Origin: an uncultured bacterium
GTDB taxonomy: Bacteria; Bacillota; Clostridia; Lachnospirales; Lachnospiraceae
DNA length: 64,000 bases
Reading direction: 5' to 3'
Assembly: GCA_948467735.1 (NCBI GenBank)
Contig: CAOKFN010000014.1
Span: 1 to 64,000 of the forward strand
Shown here: positions 45,111 to 53,671 of the stretch, piece after piece
Layout of the letters: each line of letters starts with the position of its first letter
Numbering within the stretch: the stretch's first letter is position 1
The notes under the pieces: generated by a model
Databases searched by the model: none
Seen by the model: only the letters and a program-made list of their open reading frames with translations
Told to the model about the DNA's origin: nothing
Program-made: the position numbers and the translations under genes

Positions 45111-47243
45111 TTAGAAAATCTTTACTTCCTCTCTGCGCAGAAAAGAATCCTCCCTATAAAATATTTCTTTAATTTCTTCAGAAAATTTGCAATTATCCAT
45201 TATTATCCCAAACAATTTATCTATAAACAGTGGATTACAATTTAATGCTTTCATTTTCACATTCTTACATATTTTCAGATAGTCATGTATAAATTCTTTT
45301 GCCCCATCATTCATTATTTCCCTTGCTTTGAAATACTGTTGATTTTTCCCTGCTTCATTACAAACGACTTGTCCAAAGTCATCAATATACTTTACCATCC
45401 CATGTGGAGCAGTTAAAAATGATTCTATTAAATGAAGCCGCCTGTATACATTGCTTTCTGCCGCCTGCTTATCATCTTCATGTTGAAAACAGGCTTTCAT
45501 TTTAATTCTTTTTAGATTAGAATTACTGCACGACAAATTAGCGTAGAAATAGTAACCCTGAACCGTGTTTTCCAATAATTTCTGAATACTGTTCTGAATA
45601 CTTCCCGTATATCCGGTATCAACTATCGCACATCTTTGGATGCCGCATACACTTTTCAAATACCTTCTGTAATTCCTGCTTTCTTTACCGATCTCGCTTC
45701 TCAACAGGCTCTCATATGGTTTTATCATTTCCAGAACCTTATCATAGTCTTCGCTGATATTAATTGTTTCTTTGCCCGCCGCCTGATCTATGCTTACCTC
45801 AAATCTATCCTCCATAAAATCTGCGAAACAGCCAATATAGGGAAGTTTGCAGACTTCTTTAAAATCATGTTCATTCTGAATCGCCGCCACATTGGCAGCA
45901 CGCCTTGACGCCGCCAGATATTTTCCCTTAAGAGAAATTTCCCCAGCCATTTCCTTGCACATATACTCAAAACAATTATAAATGAAATATCCGTCTCTGG
46001 CAGCAAATAACAATACTTCTATATCATCCTGTACCGCATTTTCAATTACCCATTGCAGAAAAGACAATATAACAGGTCCCCACACACAGTATCCAAAGTC
46101 TTTTTTCTGCTGTATGATCACCTCGCCCCTGCTCTCATTCAGCACGTAAGGATTATTGAACAATCTGGATTTTATAAGCCCCTTTATGAGCATATCTAAA
46201 CATGTCCCCTCTAAACCCTCAATTTCACATAACGACGAATTTTTAAACATCTCCGTACCGTTCATAATATATGAGGCGTCTATACCATACCGTATGGGCA
46301 TGTCTACGTCACTTTTTTCATTATCGCCTATATGAACCGCTTTCCTGCCTGACAAAATGGAATCTGCAAAATATTCCCAAAGGGCGCCGGAACTTTTACT
46401 CTTTTTAATATAACCGGATTCAATAAAATGACCCTCATCTACCTTAATACCATATCTTCCCAAGAGCTCCATAAGAAATTCTTTGGGCAGATACATATCT
46501 GTTACAATATATAATTCTTTCCCGTCATGCATCAAATCTTTATAAAGAGATATCATTTCTTTTCTGGGTGCCGAAACCTCCGCTTCAATCAGCAGTTCTA
46601 ACGATTTAATCCACTCCCAATCCCTACGGCTGATCGTCTGATCTATGGCTTTCATTTCATCGTACAGCTCTTCAAAATCATAATTTTCTCCCAAATTAAG
46701 AATTGCCTGCCTTCTGGTATTCATAATTTTTTTGCCTGCCGCAAGCTCCAGCAGGGAAAATACATCCATCGGCGCAGTCAGCCTGCGCTCGATTAGTGTG
46801 TCATACAAATCAAATGAAACCACAGGATAACCGGATACTCGCGCCTTTAGTCCATCCCTATTTTCTTCCCAATACTTTAACTCCTCATTACGTTTTATCC
46901 TTTTTTGCGCTCTGCTTCCATCTGCAAAAAAAATAGGTGTCTTCATTTCACAAATTCTGTCGTAAATGGTTCCCCAGTAGCTCTCCGCCGTATTGATAAT
47001 TATTATGTCCGCGCTATTTTCTGCATCCTGCTTTGATAATATGGGCAATCCATAATACAATCTGCCTATGTTTTCCGCTCCCCTATCCATTAACCCGACC
47101 ACATTATATTTTCCCTTGATAACCGGCATGATCATAGCAGTTCGCAGGCCCGCACCATATAAAACAATTCTCTTTTCTTTATACTCATGAAAAGCCTTAT
47201 CAAACTCCTCCTGTAGAGCAGCTTCCTTTGCGTTCGTCTGCAT
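45111..47243 (-). CDS. YGAG module plus large HAD-like protein
   Basis: The module is N-terminal (about 20-115: RIVLYGAGLRTAMIMPVIKG, GLMDRGAENIGRLYYGLPIL, DIIIINTAESYW). The HAD core follows from about 140: SFDLYDTLIERRL (motif I), YIVTDMYLPKEF (motif II) and VHIGDNEKSDVDMPIRYG (motif IV). A roughly 330-residue C-terminal part contains VLLFAARDGYFIYNCFEY, equivalent to FVARDGW in the protein at 26388, so the two are homologues with the module moved from one end to the other. GAGAGGG precedes the ATG. The function of the C-terminal part is unknown. Confidence 0.78.
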   Translation of the reverse strand: MQTNAKEAALQEEFDKAFHEYKEKRIVLYGAGLRTAMIMPVIKGKYNVVGLMDRGAENIGRLYYGLPILSKQDAENSADIIIINTAESYWGTIYDRICEMKTPIFFADGSRAQKRIKRNEELKYWEENRDGLKARVSGYPVVSFDLYDTLIERRLTAPMDVFSLLELAAGKKIMNTRRQAILNLGENYDFEELYDEMKAIDQTISRRDWEWIKSLELLIEAEVSAPRKEMISLYKDLMHDGKELYIVTDMYLPKEFLMELLGRYGIKVDEGHFIESGYIKKSKSSGALWEYFADSILSGRKAVHIGDNEKSDVDMPIRYGIDASYIMNGTEMFKNSSLCEIEGLEGTCLDMLIKGLIKSRLFNNPYVLNESRGEVIIQQKKDFGYCVWGPVILSFLQWVIENAVQDDIEVLLFAARDGYFIYNCFEYMCKEMAGEISLKGKYLAASRRAANVAAIQNEHDFKEVCKLPYIGCFADFMEDRFEVSIDQAAGKETINISEDYDKVLEMIKPYESLLRSEIGKESRNYRRYLKSVCGIQRCAIVDTGYTGSIQNSIQKLLENTVQGYYFYANLSCSNSNLKRIKMKACFQHEDDKQAAESNVYRRLHLIESFLTAPHGMVKYIDDFGQVVCNEAGKNQQYFKAREIMNDGAKEFIHDYLKICKNVKMKALNCNPLFIDKLFGIIMDNCKFSEEIKEIFYREDSFLRREEVKIF

Positions 47244-47261
47244 ATGTTTACCCTCTCACTC

Positions 47262-48392
47262 TTACATTTGGATGCCCGCGGGTACAACGGCTTGATTGTC
47301 TGCGCCGCATCCTCCACATAATCGGCAGAAATTAATTTCCTTGTCCACATCGCCTAAGACAAACCTCAGCATATCTTCCTGCTTAGTATGATCCCCGTCC
47401 CCTCCCTCAAGGCTCAAATATTCTTGTGGAAACGCCTTATACAGACCGGCTTTCTCCGCGCTCCAAATTACATTGCAATAGTAAATCCTCTTTTCGTTTA
47501 ATCCTCTCCATGTAACGCCGCATTCTTTCCTATGCTTTTCCACCTCCGAATAACAGCAGGGCGAATGAGGAAAACCAAAGTCTTTCCATTCCAAGTCCTG
47601 CAAAACTCTATAAGAAATGTTCTGCTCCTCAAACAAAGCACATAGCTGCTTGATCTTATGATTGTAACTTGAATATTTTGAATAATCGCTCACTTTAATT
47701 TCAACATGACATTTTTTAATCAGTTTGACCAGTTCTTCCCGAGGCATCACCGTCCCATTGGTGGTTATTTTTATATGGTCGATTTTGTCTAAGTATTTTT
47801 CTGACAGGCAGCGAAGAACAGCCGCCGCGTTTCCATTCAAAAAGGGTTCTCCTCCGACTATGCTAAAATGATACACATAGTCAAATTTTGAAAAGAAAAA
47901 ATCCAAAGACTCTTTTAATTCTTCCTCTGTCACTTTTTCGTGGTTGTGGTAATATGGCACAAACATATTACAATTTTTACATTTTAAAGAACATAAAGTA
48001 GTCACAGCCATGTCCACCTGATAAATCCTTGCCTGCTTTTTACAAATCCAATACCATTCGGTTACAAATCTGTCTATCCCGCAGAAATCTTCATATTCTT
48101 TTAGTCCCAAGGCCTCCAGTTCTCTTTTCATGCTTTTTTGAATCGACTGCACTACCGTCATTAAGATAATTTTACATTTACCACATTTCGGTTCTGCGTC
48201 ATAAATATTCAAAACCGGGATATCCCTAAATATCGTATTCTCCTTTTCGGGATCATTATCTATAATTGCTAAAATGTTGAAGTCCTTTGCCAATGTATCG
48301 ATGTGCTGCCTAGTTACGTTTCCCAAACCATAGAGCATGATTTCCTTGATATTTTTCCAGTCTTCTTTTAACTTTCCAAATTGTTTACTCAT
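47262..48392 (-). CDS. YGAG module plus radical SAM protein
   Basis: The module at about 15-115 reads EIMLYGLGNVTRQHIDTLAK, AIIDNDPEKENTIFRDIPVL and KIILMTVVQSI. The radical SAM core has TTLCSLKCKNCNMFV (CxxxCxxC), SIVGGEPFLNGN and TTNGTVMP. Later cysteines (PCCYSEVEKHRKEC, CNVIW, CRLCGGC) could hold an auxiliary cluster. The start overlaps the stop of the heptose-1-phosphate adenylyltransferase gene by eight bases, which ties the radical SAM/YGAG array to the ADP-heptose operon. Confidence 0.83.
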   Translation of the reverse strand: MSKQFGKLKEDWKNIKEIMLYGLGNVTRQHIDTLAKDFNILAIIDNDPEKENTIFRDIPVLNIYDAEPKCGKCKIILMTVVQSIQKSMKRELEALGLKEYEDFCGIDRFVTEWYWICKKQARIYQVDMAVTTLCSLKCKNCNMFVPYYHNHEKVTEEELKESLDFFFSKFDYVYHFSIVGGEPFLNGNAAAVLRCLSEKYLDKIDHIKITTNGTVMPREELVKLIKKCHVEIKVSDYSKYSSYNHKIKQLCALFEEQNISYRVLQDLEWKDFGFPHSPCCYSEVEKHRKECGVTWRGLNEKRIYYCNVIWSAEKAGLYKAFPQEYLSLEGGDGDHTKQEDMLRFVLGDVDKEINFCRLCGGCGADNQAVVPAGIQM

Positions 48393-48870
48393 TTCCCATT
48401 TCCTTCAATATTTGATGAATTACATTTGTGGTAGAGCAATTATCCAACATATTAACATATTTAATCTGCCCCCCATATTTATTCACAATTTCGCTTTCCG
48501 GGATTAAAACCTTCCGGTACTCTTCCCCTTTTACAAAGACATCCGGTTTAATTTTCCCGATTATTTCGCATGGGGTTTTTTCTTCAAAAATTACTATATA
48601 TTTCACACACTCCAATCCGGATAGTACAATGGCCCTGTTAATTTGTGAATTAATTGGCCGCGCGTCGCCTTTATTGCTTTTGATAGAAGTGTCCGAATTA
48701 AGCAGAACAATCAATACATCTCCCATAGCCGCCGCTTCTTCCAAATACATAACATGTCCCGCATGAAGAATATCAAAACATCCTCCGGCTGCCACCACCG
48801 TTTTTCCCTCATTTTTTAGTTTCTCTCTTATATCAATGAGTTCATGCAGTTCAACTATTTTTTTCTTCAT
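48385..48870 (-). CDS. hldC: D-glycero-beta-D-manno-heptose 1-phosphate adenylyltransferase
   Basis: 161 residues equal to the C-terminal domain of HldE: VVAAGGCFDILHAGHVMYLE carries the HxGH nucleotidyltransferase motif, followed by SIKSNKGDARPINSQINRAI and DVFVKGEEYRK. It makes ADP-heptose from heptose-1-phosphate and ATP. It overlaps the kinase gene upstream by 20 bases. The free-standing form, as opposed to the fused enterobacterial HldE, is usual outside Proteobacteria. Strict sugar and nucleotide specificity is inferred from the pathway context. Confidence 0.87.
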   Translation of the reverse strand: MKKKIVELHELIDIREKLKNEGKTVVAAGGCFDILHAGHVMYLEEAAAMGDVLIVLLNSDTSIKSNKGDARPINSQINRAIVLSGLECVKYIVIFEEKTPCEIIGKIKPDVFVKGEEYRKVLIPESEIVNKYGGQIKYVNMLDNCSTTNVIHQILKEMGNE

Positions 48871-49846
48871 GGACTCTCCTTACCAATTCATCTGCATTAA
48901 GCGTTGACGTTCCGTTCTTTCCAATCACTACGCCGGCAGCAAGATTTGCCAGCTGCACAGAAACCTCCATAGACAATCCGCAGGTTAATCCTAAAGTTAA
49001 GACGCTGATAACCGTATCTCCTGCACCAGTGACATCATATACAGACATTGCTTTTGATGCGATATCATTTCTTTTCATGTGCGGCCTGAATATTGAAATT
49101 CCGTCCGGCCCCCTAGTCACCACTAAACATTTTGCCCCTGATCTCCTTAAATAAATCTCTCCGGCCCTGCTCAAACTATTGTCATCTTGTATTTTTACGC
49201 CTGCCGCTTCCTCCAGCTCCGTATTATTTGGCTTCACGAAATCAGCATTTGCAAAACATTCTATATTTTTACTTTTGGAGTCAACTGCCGCCACAATATG
49301 CCGCTCATTGCATAACGCTATCATCTCTGAGACAAACACCCCGCTGCTCAATACTCCCTTGCTATAATCAGATAAAATGACCGCATCTACTTCCCCGATC
49401 ATCTGCTTCAAATATTCCCTTATCTTCTCTTGACATATTGCACTAATATTAGCTATTCTTTCATGATCCACCCTGAGCAGCTGCTGTCCCCTCGTTGCAA
49501 ATCTGGTTTTAACGCTTGTTGTCCTATCTTCTGATAAAATATTGGTTACATCTATCCCCTTGAGTGCCAGTTCTTTTCGCAGCCAACTTCCTGCTTCATC
49601 ATTTCCAACGACCCCGGAAACACACACATCGGCGCCCAATTCCCTGAGATTGTTAGCCACATTTGCGGCCCCGCCTGCCTTCAAACACCTATCTGTATAA
49701 TTCAATATAGGAACAGGTGCTTCAGGAGAAATTCTATTCACTTTCCCTATAATATACTCATCGACAATTAAATCCCCAATAACTGCAATCTTCCTGCATT
49801 TAAACTGATTCTTCACAATGTCGCATATCCCTGACTCATCCCACAT
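48851..49846 (-). CDS. hldA: D-glycero-beta-D-manno-heptose-7-phosphate kinase (PfkB family)
   Basis: The ATG at 49846 has GGAG seven bases upstream; a TTG at 49873 opens the same frame. PfkB signatures are visible: IAVIGDLIVDEYIIGKVNRI, LKAGGAANVANNLRELGADV and VYDVTGAGDTVISVLTLGL with the catalytic Asp. It corresponds to the N-terminal kinase half of HldE and phosphorylates heptose-7-phosphate at C1 in the beta configuration, leading to ADP-heptose and not GDP-heptose. The 11-base overlap with gmhA indicates coupled expression. Confidence 0.87.
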   Translation of the reverse strand: MWDESGICDIVKNQFKCRKIAVIGDLIVDEYIIGKVNRISPEAPVPILNYTDRCLKAGGAANVANNLRELGADVCVSGVVGNDEAGSWLRKELALKGIDVTNILSEDRTTSVKTRFATRGQQLLRVDHERIANISAICQEKIREYLKQMIGEVDAVILSDYSKGVLSSGVFVSEMIALCNERHIVAAVDSKSKNIECFANADFVKPNNTELEEAAGVKIQDDNSLSRAGEIYLRRSGAKCLVVTRGPDGISIFRPHMKRNDIASKAMSVYDVTGAGDTVISVLTLGLTCGLSMEVSVQLANLAAGVVIGKNGTSTLNADELVRRVHEEKNS

Positions 49847-50423
49847 TATTTTTCTCCATATACATCCTATCAATTATTTCACATAGAAGGTGAATTATAA
49901 AAATATGCATCTCCTGTATTCTGGGCGTACTATCTGAGGGAACAACAATGGCCATATCACACTCTTTCGCAATGACTCCCCCATCATTTCCTAATAACCC
50001 CAGCACCTTTAATTCTCTGTTTTTTGCTTCCCTGACCGCATTGATAATGTTACAAGAATTACCGCTGGTAGAAATGCCAAAAAATACATCTCCTTTATTT
50101 CCTAACGAATATACCTGTCTGGAAAATACATTCTCATACCCATAATCATTGCTCACACTTGTAATAACCGATGGATCAACGCACAAAGAAATTGCTCCCA
50201 ATGATTCTCTCTCAAATATGTAACGTCCCACCAATTCTGCTGCAAAATGCTGCGCATCTGCGGCGCTGCCGCCGTTTCCCGCAATTAATATCTTTTTTCC
50301 GGCTAAGACGGCTCTGCCCAAAATTTCTCCAGCTTCATTCACTTTATCCAAAAAATCCACCTCAGATAATCTTTGTAACAGCATTATCTTTTCTTTCATT
50401 ATAGCATCCAGTTCTTTAACCAT
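49836..50423 (-). CDS. gmhA: sedoheptulose-7-phosphate isomerase
   Basis: 195 residues of the SIS-domain GmhA family: KKILIAGNGGSAADAQHFAA is the phosphate-binding signature, followed by LGAISLCVDPSVITSVSNDY, GISTSGNSCNIINAV and EMHIFIIHLLCEIID at the C-terminus. It converts sedoheptulose-7-phosphate to D-glycero-D-manno-heptose-7-phosphate in the cytoplasm, the first committed step. All four heptose genes are adjacent. Confidence 0.93.
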   Translation of the reverse strand: MVKELDAIMKEKIMLLQRLSEVDFLDKVNEAGEILGRAVLAGKKILIAGNGGSAADAQHFAAELVGRYIFERESLGAISLCVDPSVITSVSNDYGYENVFSRQVYSLGNKGDVFFGISTSGNSCNIINAVREAKNRELKVLGLLGNDGGVIAKECDMAIVVPSDSTPRIQEMHIFIIHLLCEIIDRMYMEKNNVG

Positions 50424-50436
50424 AATTGTTACCCCA

Positions 50437-51003
50437 TTATTTACAATAGTAATCTGCTGCCTGCAGGATTCCGCCCTTCATAAAATGAATTCTTTGGCGC
50501 GCATCATAATATTCACAATCTGCGTATACACATACACCCTCTGTAAAACCATTTCCGCATATTTTCAAATCTCTTATTTTATCCCCAATAGCAATCGACC
50601 CGGACAATTCTATATTATTTTCCTTAACTGCCCTTTCAAACATCCCCAGTTTCGGTTTCCTACAGTCACAATGTATTCTATATTTAGGTATCACTGCGTT
50701 CGGCAGATGGGGGCAGTAATACACTGCTTTTAAATCGATTCCTCGCGCAGCCAGCTCCCTGACAAACCACTTTTCTAATTTCAAATATTCTTCTTCCTTA
50801 AAGTACCCTCTCGCAATACCTGATTGATTGGATAGAACTATTAAATCATACCCTGCTTCTTTAAATTTCTTCATTCCTTCTATGGAGCCTTCTAGAAATT
50901 CAAAATCTTCCCTGCGATATACATATCCTTTGTCAACATTTATCGTTCCATCCCTATCTAAAAAAACCGCTTTAGGTTTTAAGAAATCTCTGCCTATTTC
51001 CAC
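50437..51003 (-). CDS. gmhB: D-glycero-D-manno-heptose-1,7-bisphosphate 7-phosphatase
   Basis: 188 residues of the histidinol-phosphatase-like HAD family: AVFLDRDGTINVDKGYVYRR (nucleophile Asp and DxD), IVLSNQSGIARGYF (motif II), the zinc-loop cysteines in YYCPHLPN and CDCRKPK, and AIGDKIRDLKI (motif IV). It removes the 7-phosphate so the adenylyltransferase can act. The start appears to be a GTG at 51003, preceded at eight bases by a run of seven G that may serve as ribosome binding site. An upstream ATG at 51041 would be in frame only if this run had one more G. Confidence 0.88.
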   Translation of the reverse strand: MEIGRDFLKPKAVFLDRDGTINVDKGYVYRREDFEFLEGSIEGMKKFKEAGYDLIVLSNQSGIARGYFKEEEYLKLEKWFVRELAARGIDLKAVYYCPHLPNAVIPKYRIHCDCRKPKLGMFERAVKENNIELSGSIAIGDKIRDLKICGNGFTEGVCVYADCEYYDARQRIHFMKGGILQAADYYCK

Positions 51004-51069
51004 CCGGACCCCCCCGGCAGGAACTGCTTTGAACCGAACATCCTCTTTATTTTCCTGCCCTCCTGTATA

Positions 51070-52338
51070 TTACATCCACTGTTCTAACTTATCCGCCACT
51101 TTTTCCCCAGCTTTGCCGTCAAATATCAACCCAGTGTTTTGTGCAAGCTGTTTTATTTTCTGAATATATATCTTATCATCAAAATACAGAATATTCTGTT
51201 CCAATTCATCATTATCCTGAGCGATAAGAAAGGGTAATACCGCGTCTATTTCAGAAGTCATCTTTTTATTGTTTGTCACACGATCCAACGGATCACTTGT
51301 CATATTCCACATCAGGCTGCCTCTGTCACTGGCGTATTTCTCTATATCATCCGCATAGATAAAGACCGGAATTCCTGCAAATCCCGCCTCAAACATTGCG
51401 CTGGAATAATCTGTTATGTACGCGTCCATTCCCGCAAGAAGCTCATACATATCGTCTGCCTGACTCTCATCTATCAATCGTTCCTGTATCGCGTCGTTCC
51501 TGTACTCCTTAAAAACCGGCGCCAGCTGCGGATGTACCCGAATGCACAAGTACCATTTTCCCCCAAACCTTTTCTCCATGTTCGTAATCAGGCGCTTAAA
51601 ATCAATCGTCCATATTTCAGAGAATACATTCCTTTTTCCGTCTTTTGCGCTTTCTCTGAACGTAGGTGCGAACATCAGAATCTTGGAAGCTTCAGGCAGC
51701 CTATGTTTTTTGCAGAAATCAATATGGTACTTGCTTCTATCCCCGTATAATACGTCGCATCTGGGCATTCCTGTCTTTAAATAGCTTCCTTCGTACACCA
51801 TTGATTTATAAAAAGAATCTTCGCACCATTTTGAGTCAATCACAATATCGTCTATCATATCCGAATCGTTCTTGCTGACCAGATACGCCATCTTAGAAAA
51901 GCCCTGTTCTCTCCACAATCCGGTACTTTTCATTGCAATGGTATAATGATTCGTATTTAAGTAATACTGCTTTTTACGTTTGCAGGTTCCATATGGCTTT
52001 CTGTAATTGTCAATCCAAATCTTCGACGTAGACAGCCAGTACGCCCTGCTCCATAATGTGTTAGGAACTTTCCTGACATAATCGGGAAAGTTTTTTTCCA
52101 TATCATTTACTAACCACACAAATTCATATGCCGGATTTCTCCTATGCAGTTCTTCCACAATATATTTAGGGTTACATCCAAATCCCCCTTTGCCCTCAAA
52201 CGTGCATACGCAGATTCTATGATTCTTTACGGGAAAAACTCTGCATATATGAAAAACCACACTGGCAGCAAAAGCTTTCATTTTTCTATAGAATATATAA
52301 ATACTTTCTTTCCAAGGGCCGCCCATCGTATACCTCAT
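51070..52338 (-). CDS. CDP-glycerol:glycerophosphate glycerophosphotransferase family protein
   Basis: The residues match the TagB/TagF GT-B family: FEGKGGFGCNPKYIVEELHR, WLSTSKIWIDNYR, LKTGMPRCDVLYG, ILMFAPTFRES and the C-terminal ITDYSSAMFEAGFAGIPVF, the conserved CDP-glycerol binding region. It would transfer glycerol phosphate or a related CDP-linked unit to the polymer at the membrane. The start at 52338 forms ATGA with the upstream stop; an ATG at 52326 with GAGG six bases ahead is an equally good choice. A membrane association helix near the N-terminus (AASVVFHICRVF) is likely. Confidence 0.85.
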   Translation of the reverse strand: MRYTMGGPWKESIYIFYRKMKAFAASVVFHICRVFPVKNHRICVCTFEGKGGFGCNPKYIVEELHRRNPAYEFVWLVNDMEKNFPDYVRKVPNTLWSRAYWLSTSKIWIDNYRKPYGTCKRKKQYYLNTNHYTIAMKSTGLWREQGFSKMAYLVSKNDSDMIDDIVIDSKWCEDSFYKSMVYEGSYLKTGMPRCDVLYGDRSKYHIDFCKKHRLPEASKILMFAPTFRESAKDGKRNVFSEIWTIDFKRLITNMEKRFGGKWYLCIRVHPQLAPVFKEYRNDAIQERLIDESQADDMYELLAGMDAYITDYSSAMFEAGFAGIPVFIYADDIEKYASDRGSLMWNMTSDPLDRVTNNKKMTSEIDAVLPFLIAQDNDELEQNILYFDDKIYIQKIKQLAQNTGLIFDGKAGEKVADKLEQWM

Positions 52339-53042
52339 AACATCGTGTGAATCTGCTTTGCCAACAGCATATCGCTTACGCAGTCCACTTCCGTCCACTT
52401 ATATTCGCTTACATCCTCATAAAACAGCTGAAAATCTTCATTAAAAATCATCTGGACAAGCGCGTTCTCATACCACTGATCATACATGCCGCCTTCCACC
52501 ATCCCCTCAATACAATGCTTTAACTTCACTGCGGATTCTCTGTCCAGCTTCGTAATTCCCGCATATTCGCCATAATAATGTTCAAGCTCTTTACTCATGA
52601 CAAGAATTCTTCCGTTATTTACCTGTACATTGTAATCTCCCGCGTTTTTGATACTGCTGTCAATCAATACTTTGGGCCTGTCCACATTACAGCAGATATA
52701 ATCTTTTACAAGCTTTTCCTCCACAACAATATCCCCATTGATAATAGCGACGTTCTCATGATTGAGATATTCCCTTGCAAACCACAGAGACGCTATGGAA
52801 TTTGTCACTTCATAAAAGGGATTGTACAGAAACGTCACCCCTGAAACCTCTTCCTTTATTTTTTCGCTCATAAATCCAACCACAACGATAATATCCGCGT
52901 CCGCGTCATATTTTTTAATCAACGATACCATGCGTTTCAATATGCTGGTATTTTTATCAAGCTTGTACAGCGACTTGGGATAACCAAGCGTCAGGGGATG
53001 CAGTCTGGACCCCTTGCCCGCCATTAAAAAAATATAAGTCAT
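52335..53042 (-). CDS. nucleotidyltransferase (LicC/sugar-1-phosphate type)
   Basis: The ATG at 53042 (AAAGGA eight bases ahead) gives MTYIFLMAGKGSRLHPLTLG, the nucleotide-binding G-x-G-x-R loop. Next come YPKSLYKLDKNTSILKRM (acceptor Lys) and AIINGDIVVEEK (metal-binding Asp), with TEVDCVSDMLLA at the C-terminus. The length of about 235 residues and the short C-terminus fit the LicC-like CTP:phosphocholine or aminoethylphosphonate cytidylyltransferase group better than the longer glucose-1-P thymidylyltransferases. It is coupled to the CDP-glycerol transferase gene. The exact substrate is unknown. Confidence 0.8.
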   Translation of the reverse strand: MTYIFLMAGKGSRLHPLTLGYPKSLYKLDKNTSILKRMVSLIKKYDADADIIVVVGFMSEKIKEEVSGVTFLYNPFYEVTNSIASLWFAREYLNHENVAIINGDIVVEEKLVKDYICCNVDRPKVLIDSSIKNAGDYNVQVNNGRILVMSKELEHYYGEYAGITKLDRESAVKLKHCIEGMVEGGMYDQWYENALVQMIFNEDFQLFYEDVSEYKWTEVDCVSDMLLAKQIHTML

Positions 53043-53056
53043 ATGTTTATCGTCCT

Positions 53057-53614
53057 TTACCACAATAATAGACCGATTCTAATCATAACCTCTTTGGGCG
53101 GAAAATTGATCTGAATGCCATAATTCTCCGCGCTTTTCACCACATTGATACCCAATGCTTCCACAGGCGTCCTTGCCATATAAGGATTTGCGCACCTGTC
53201 CGCCGCACACCCGTTTCTGCATAATTTACAGGAACCTCCTATAAAAGACAATGCTGTTGCATTATTATGTTCCCACAGCCATTTTTCACATTCCAGCAGC
53301 GCTCTGTGCAGCTGGACGGAAGAATCATTCCGCACCGCCGCATAATCGGCGTCCAGCAGACTCTTCTCCAAATACACAAACGCCGCGCAGGCAAACTCCT
53401 CCAGCATTTTCTTATAATCAATCCGGGGCAGTCTGGGCGGGCATTTCCAGCTGACATTATATTTTCCGCAATAAAAACAATTCATCTTGACTCGTTCCTC
53501 AAAAATTAACTGAGAAACTTCTATCTCTTTTCCTTTTATTTGGTATCCTTTCTGATTGCAGAATAAAATCATTTCTTCCAAATCATTATTCCGCACATTT
53601 TTCACATCATTCAT
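53057..53614 (-). CDS. DUF2284-type cysteine-rich metal-binding protein
   Basis: The ATG at 53614 with AAGGA eight bases upstream is preferred over one at 53650. NCFYCGKYNVSWKCPPRLPR, followed later by CKLCRNGCAADRCANPYMAR, is the conserved cysteine pattern of the DUF2284 family, thought to bind metal or an Fe-S cluster. The C-terminal VEALGINVVKSAENYGIQIN is also typical. No partner is known. Its neighbours are glycan and surface-protein genes, so it may be redox- or cobalamin-related housekeeping inserted in the operon. Confidence 0.8.
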   Translation of the reverse strand: MNDVKNVRNNDLEEMILFCNQKGYQIKGKEIEVSQLIFEERVKMNCFYCGKYNVSWKCPPRLPRIDYKKMLEEFACAAFVYLEKSLLDADYAAVRNDSSVQLHRALLECEKWLWEHNNATALSFIGGSCKLCRNGCAADRCANPYMARTPVEALGINVVKSAENYGIQINFPPKEVMIRIGLLLW

Positions 53615-53671
53615 TTCTACATTCCTTCTGCCAGACATCTTTAAAGGCATACCTGATAATGTATTTCATGA

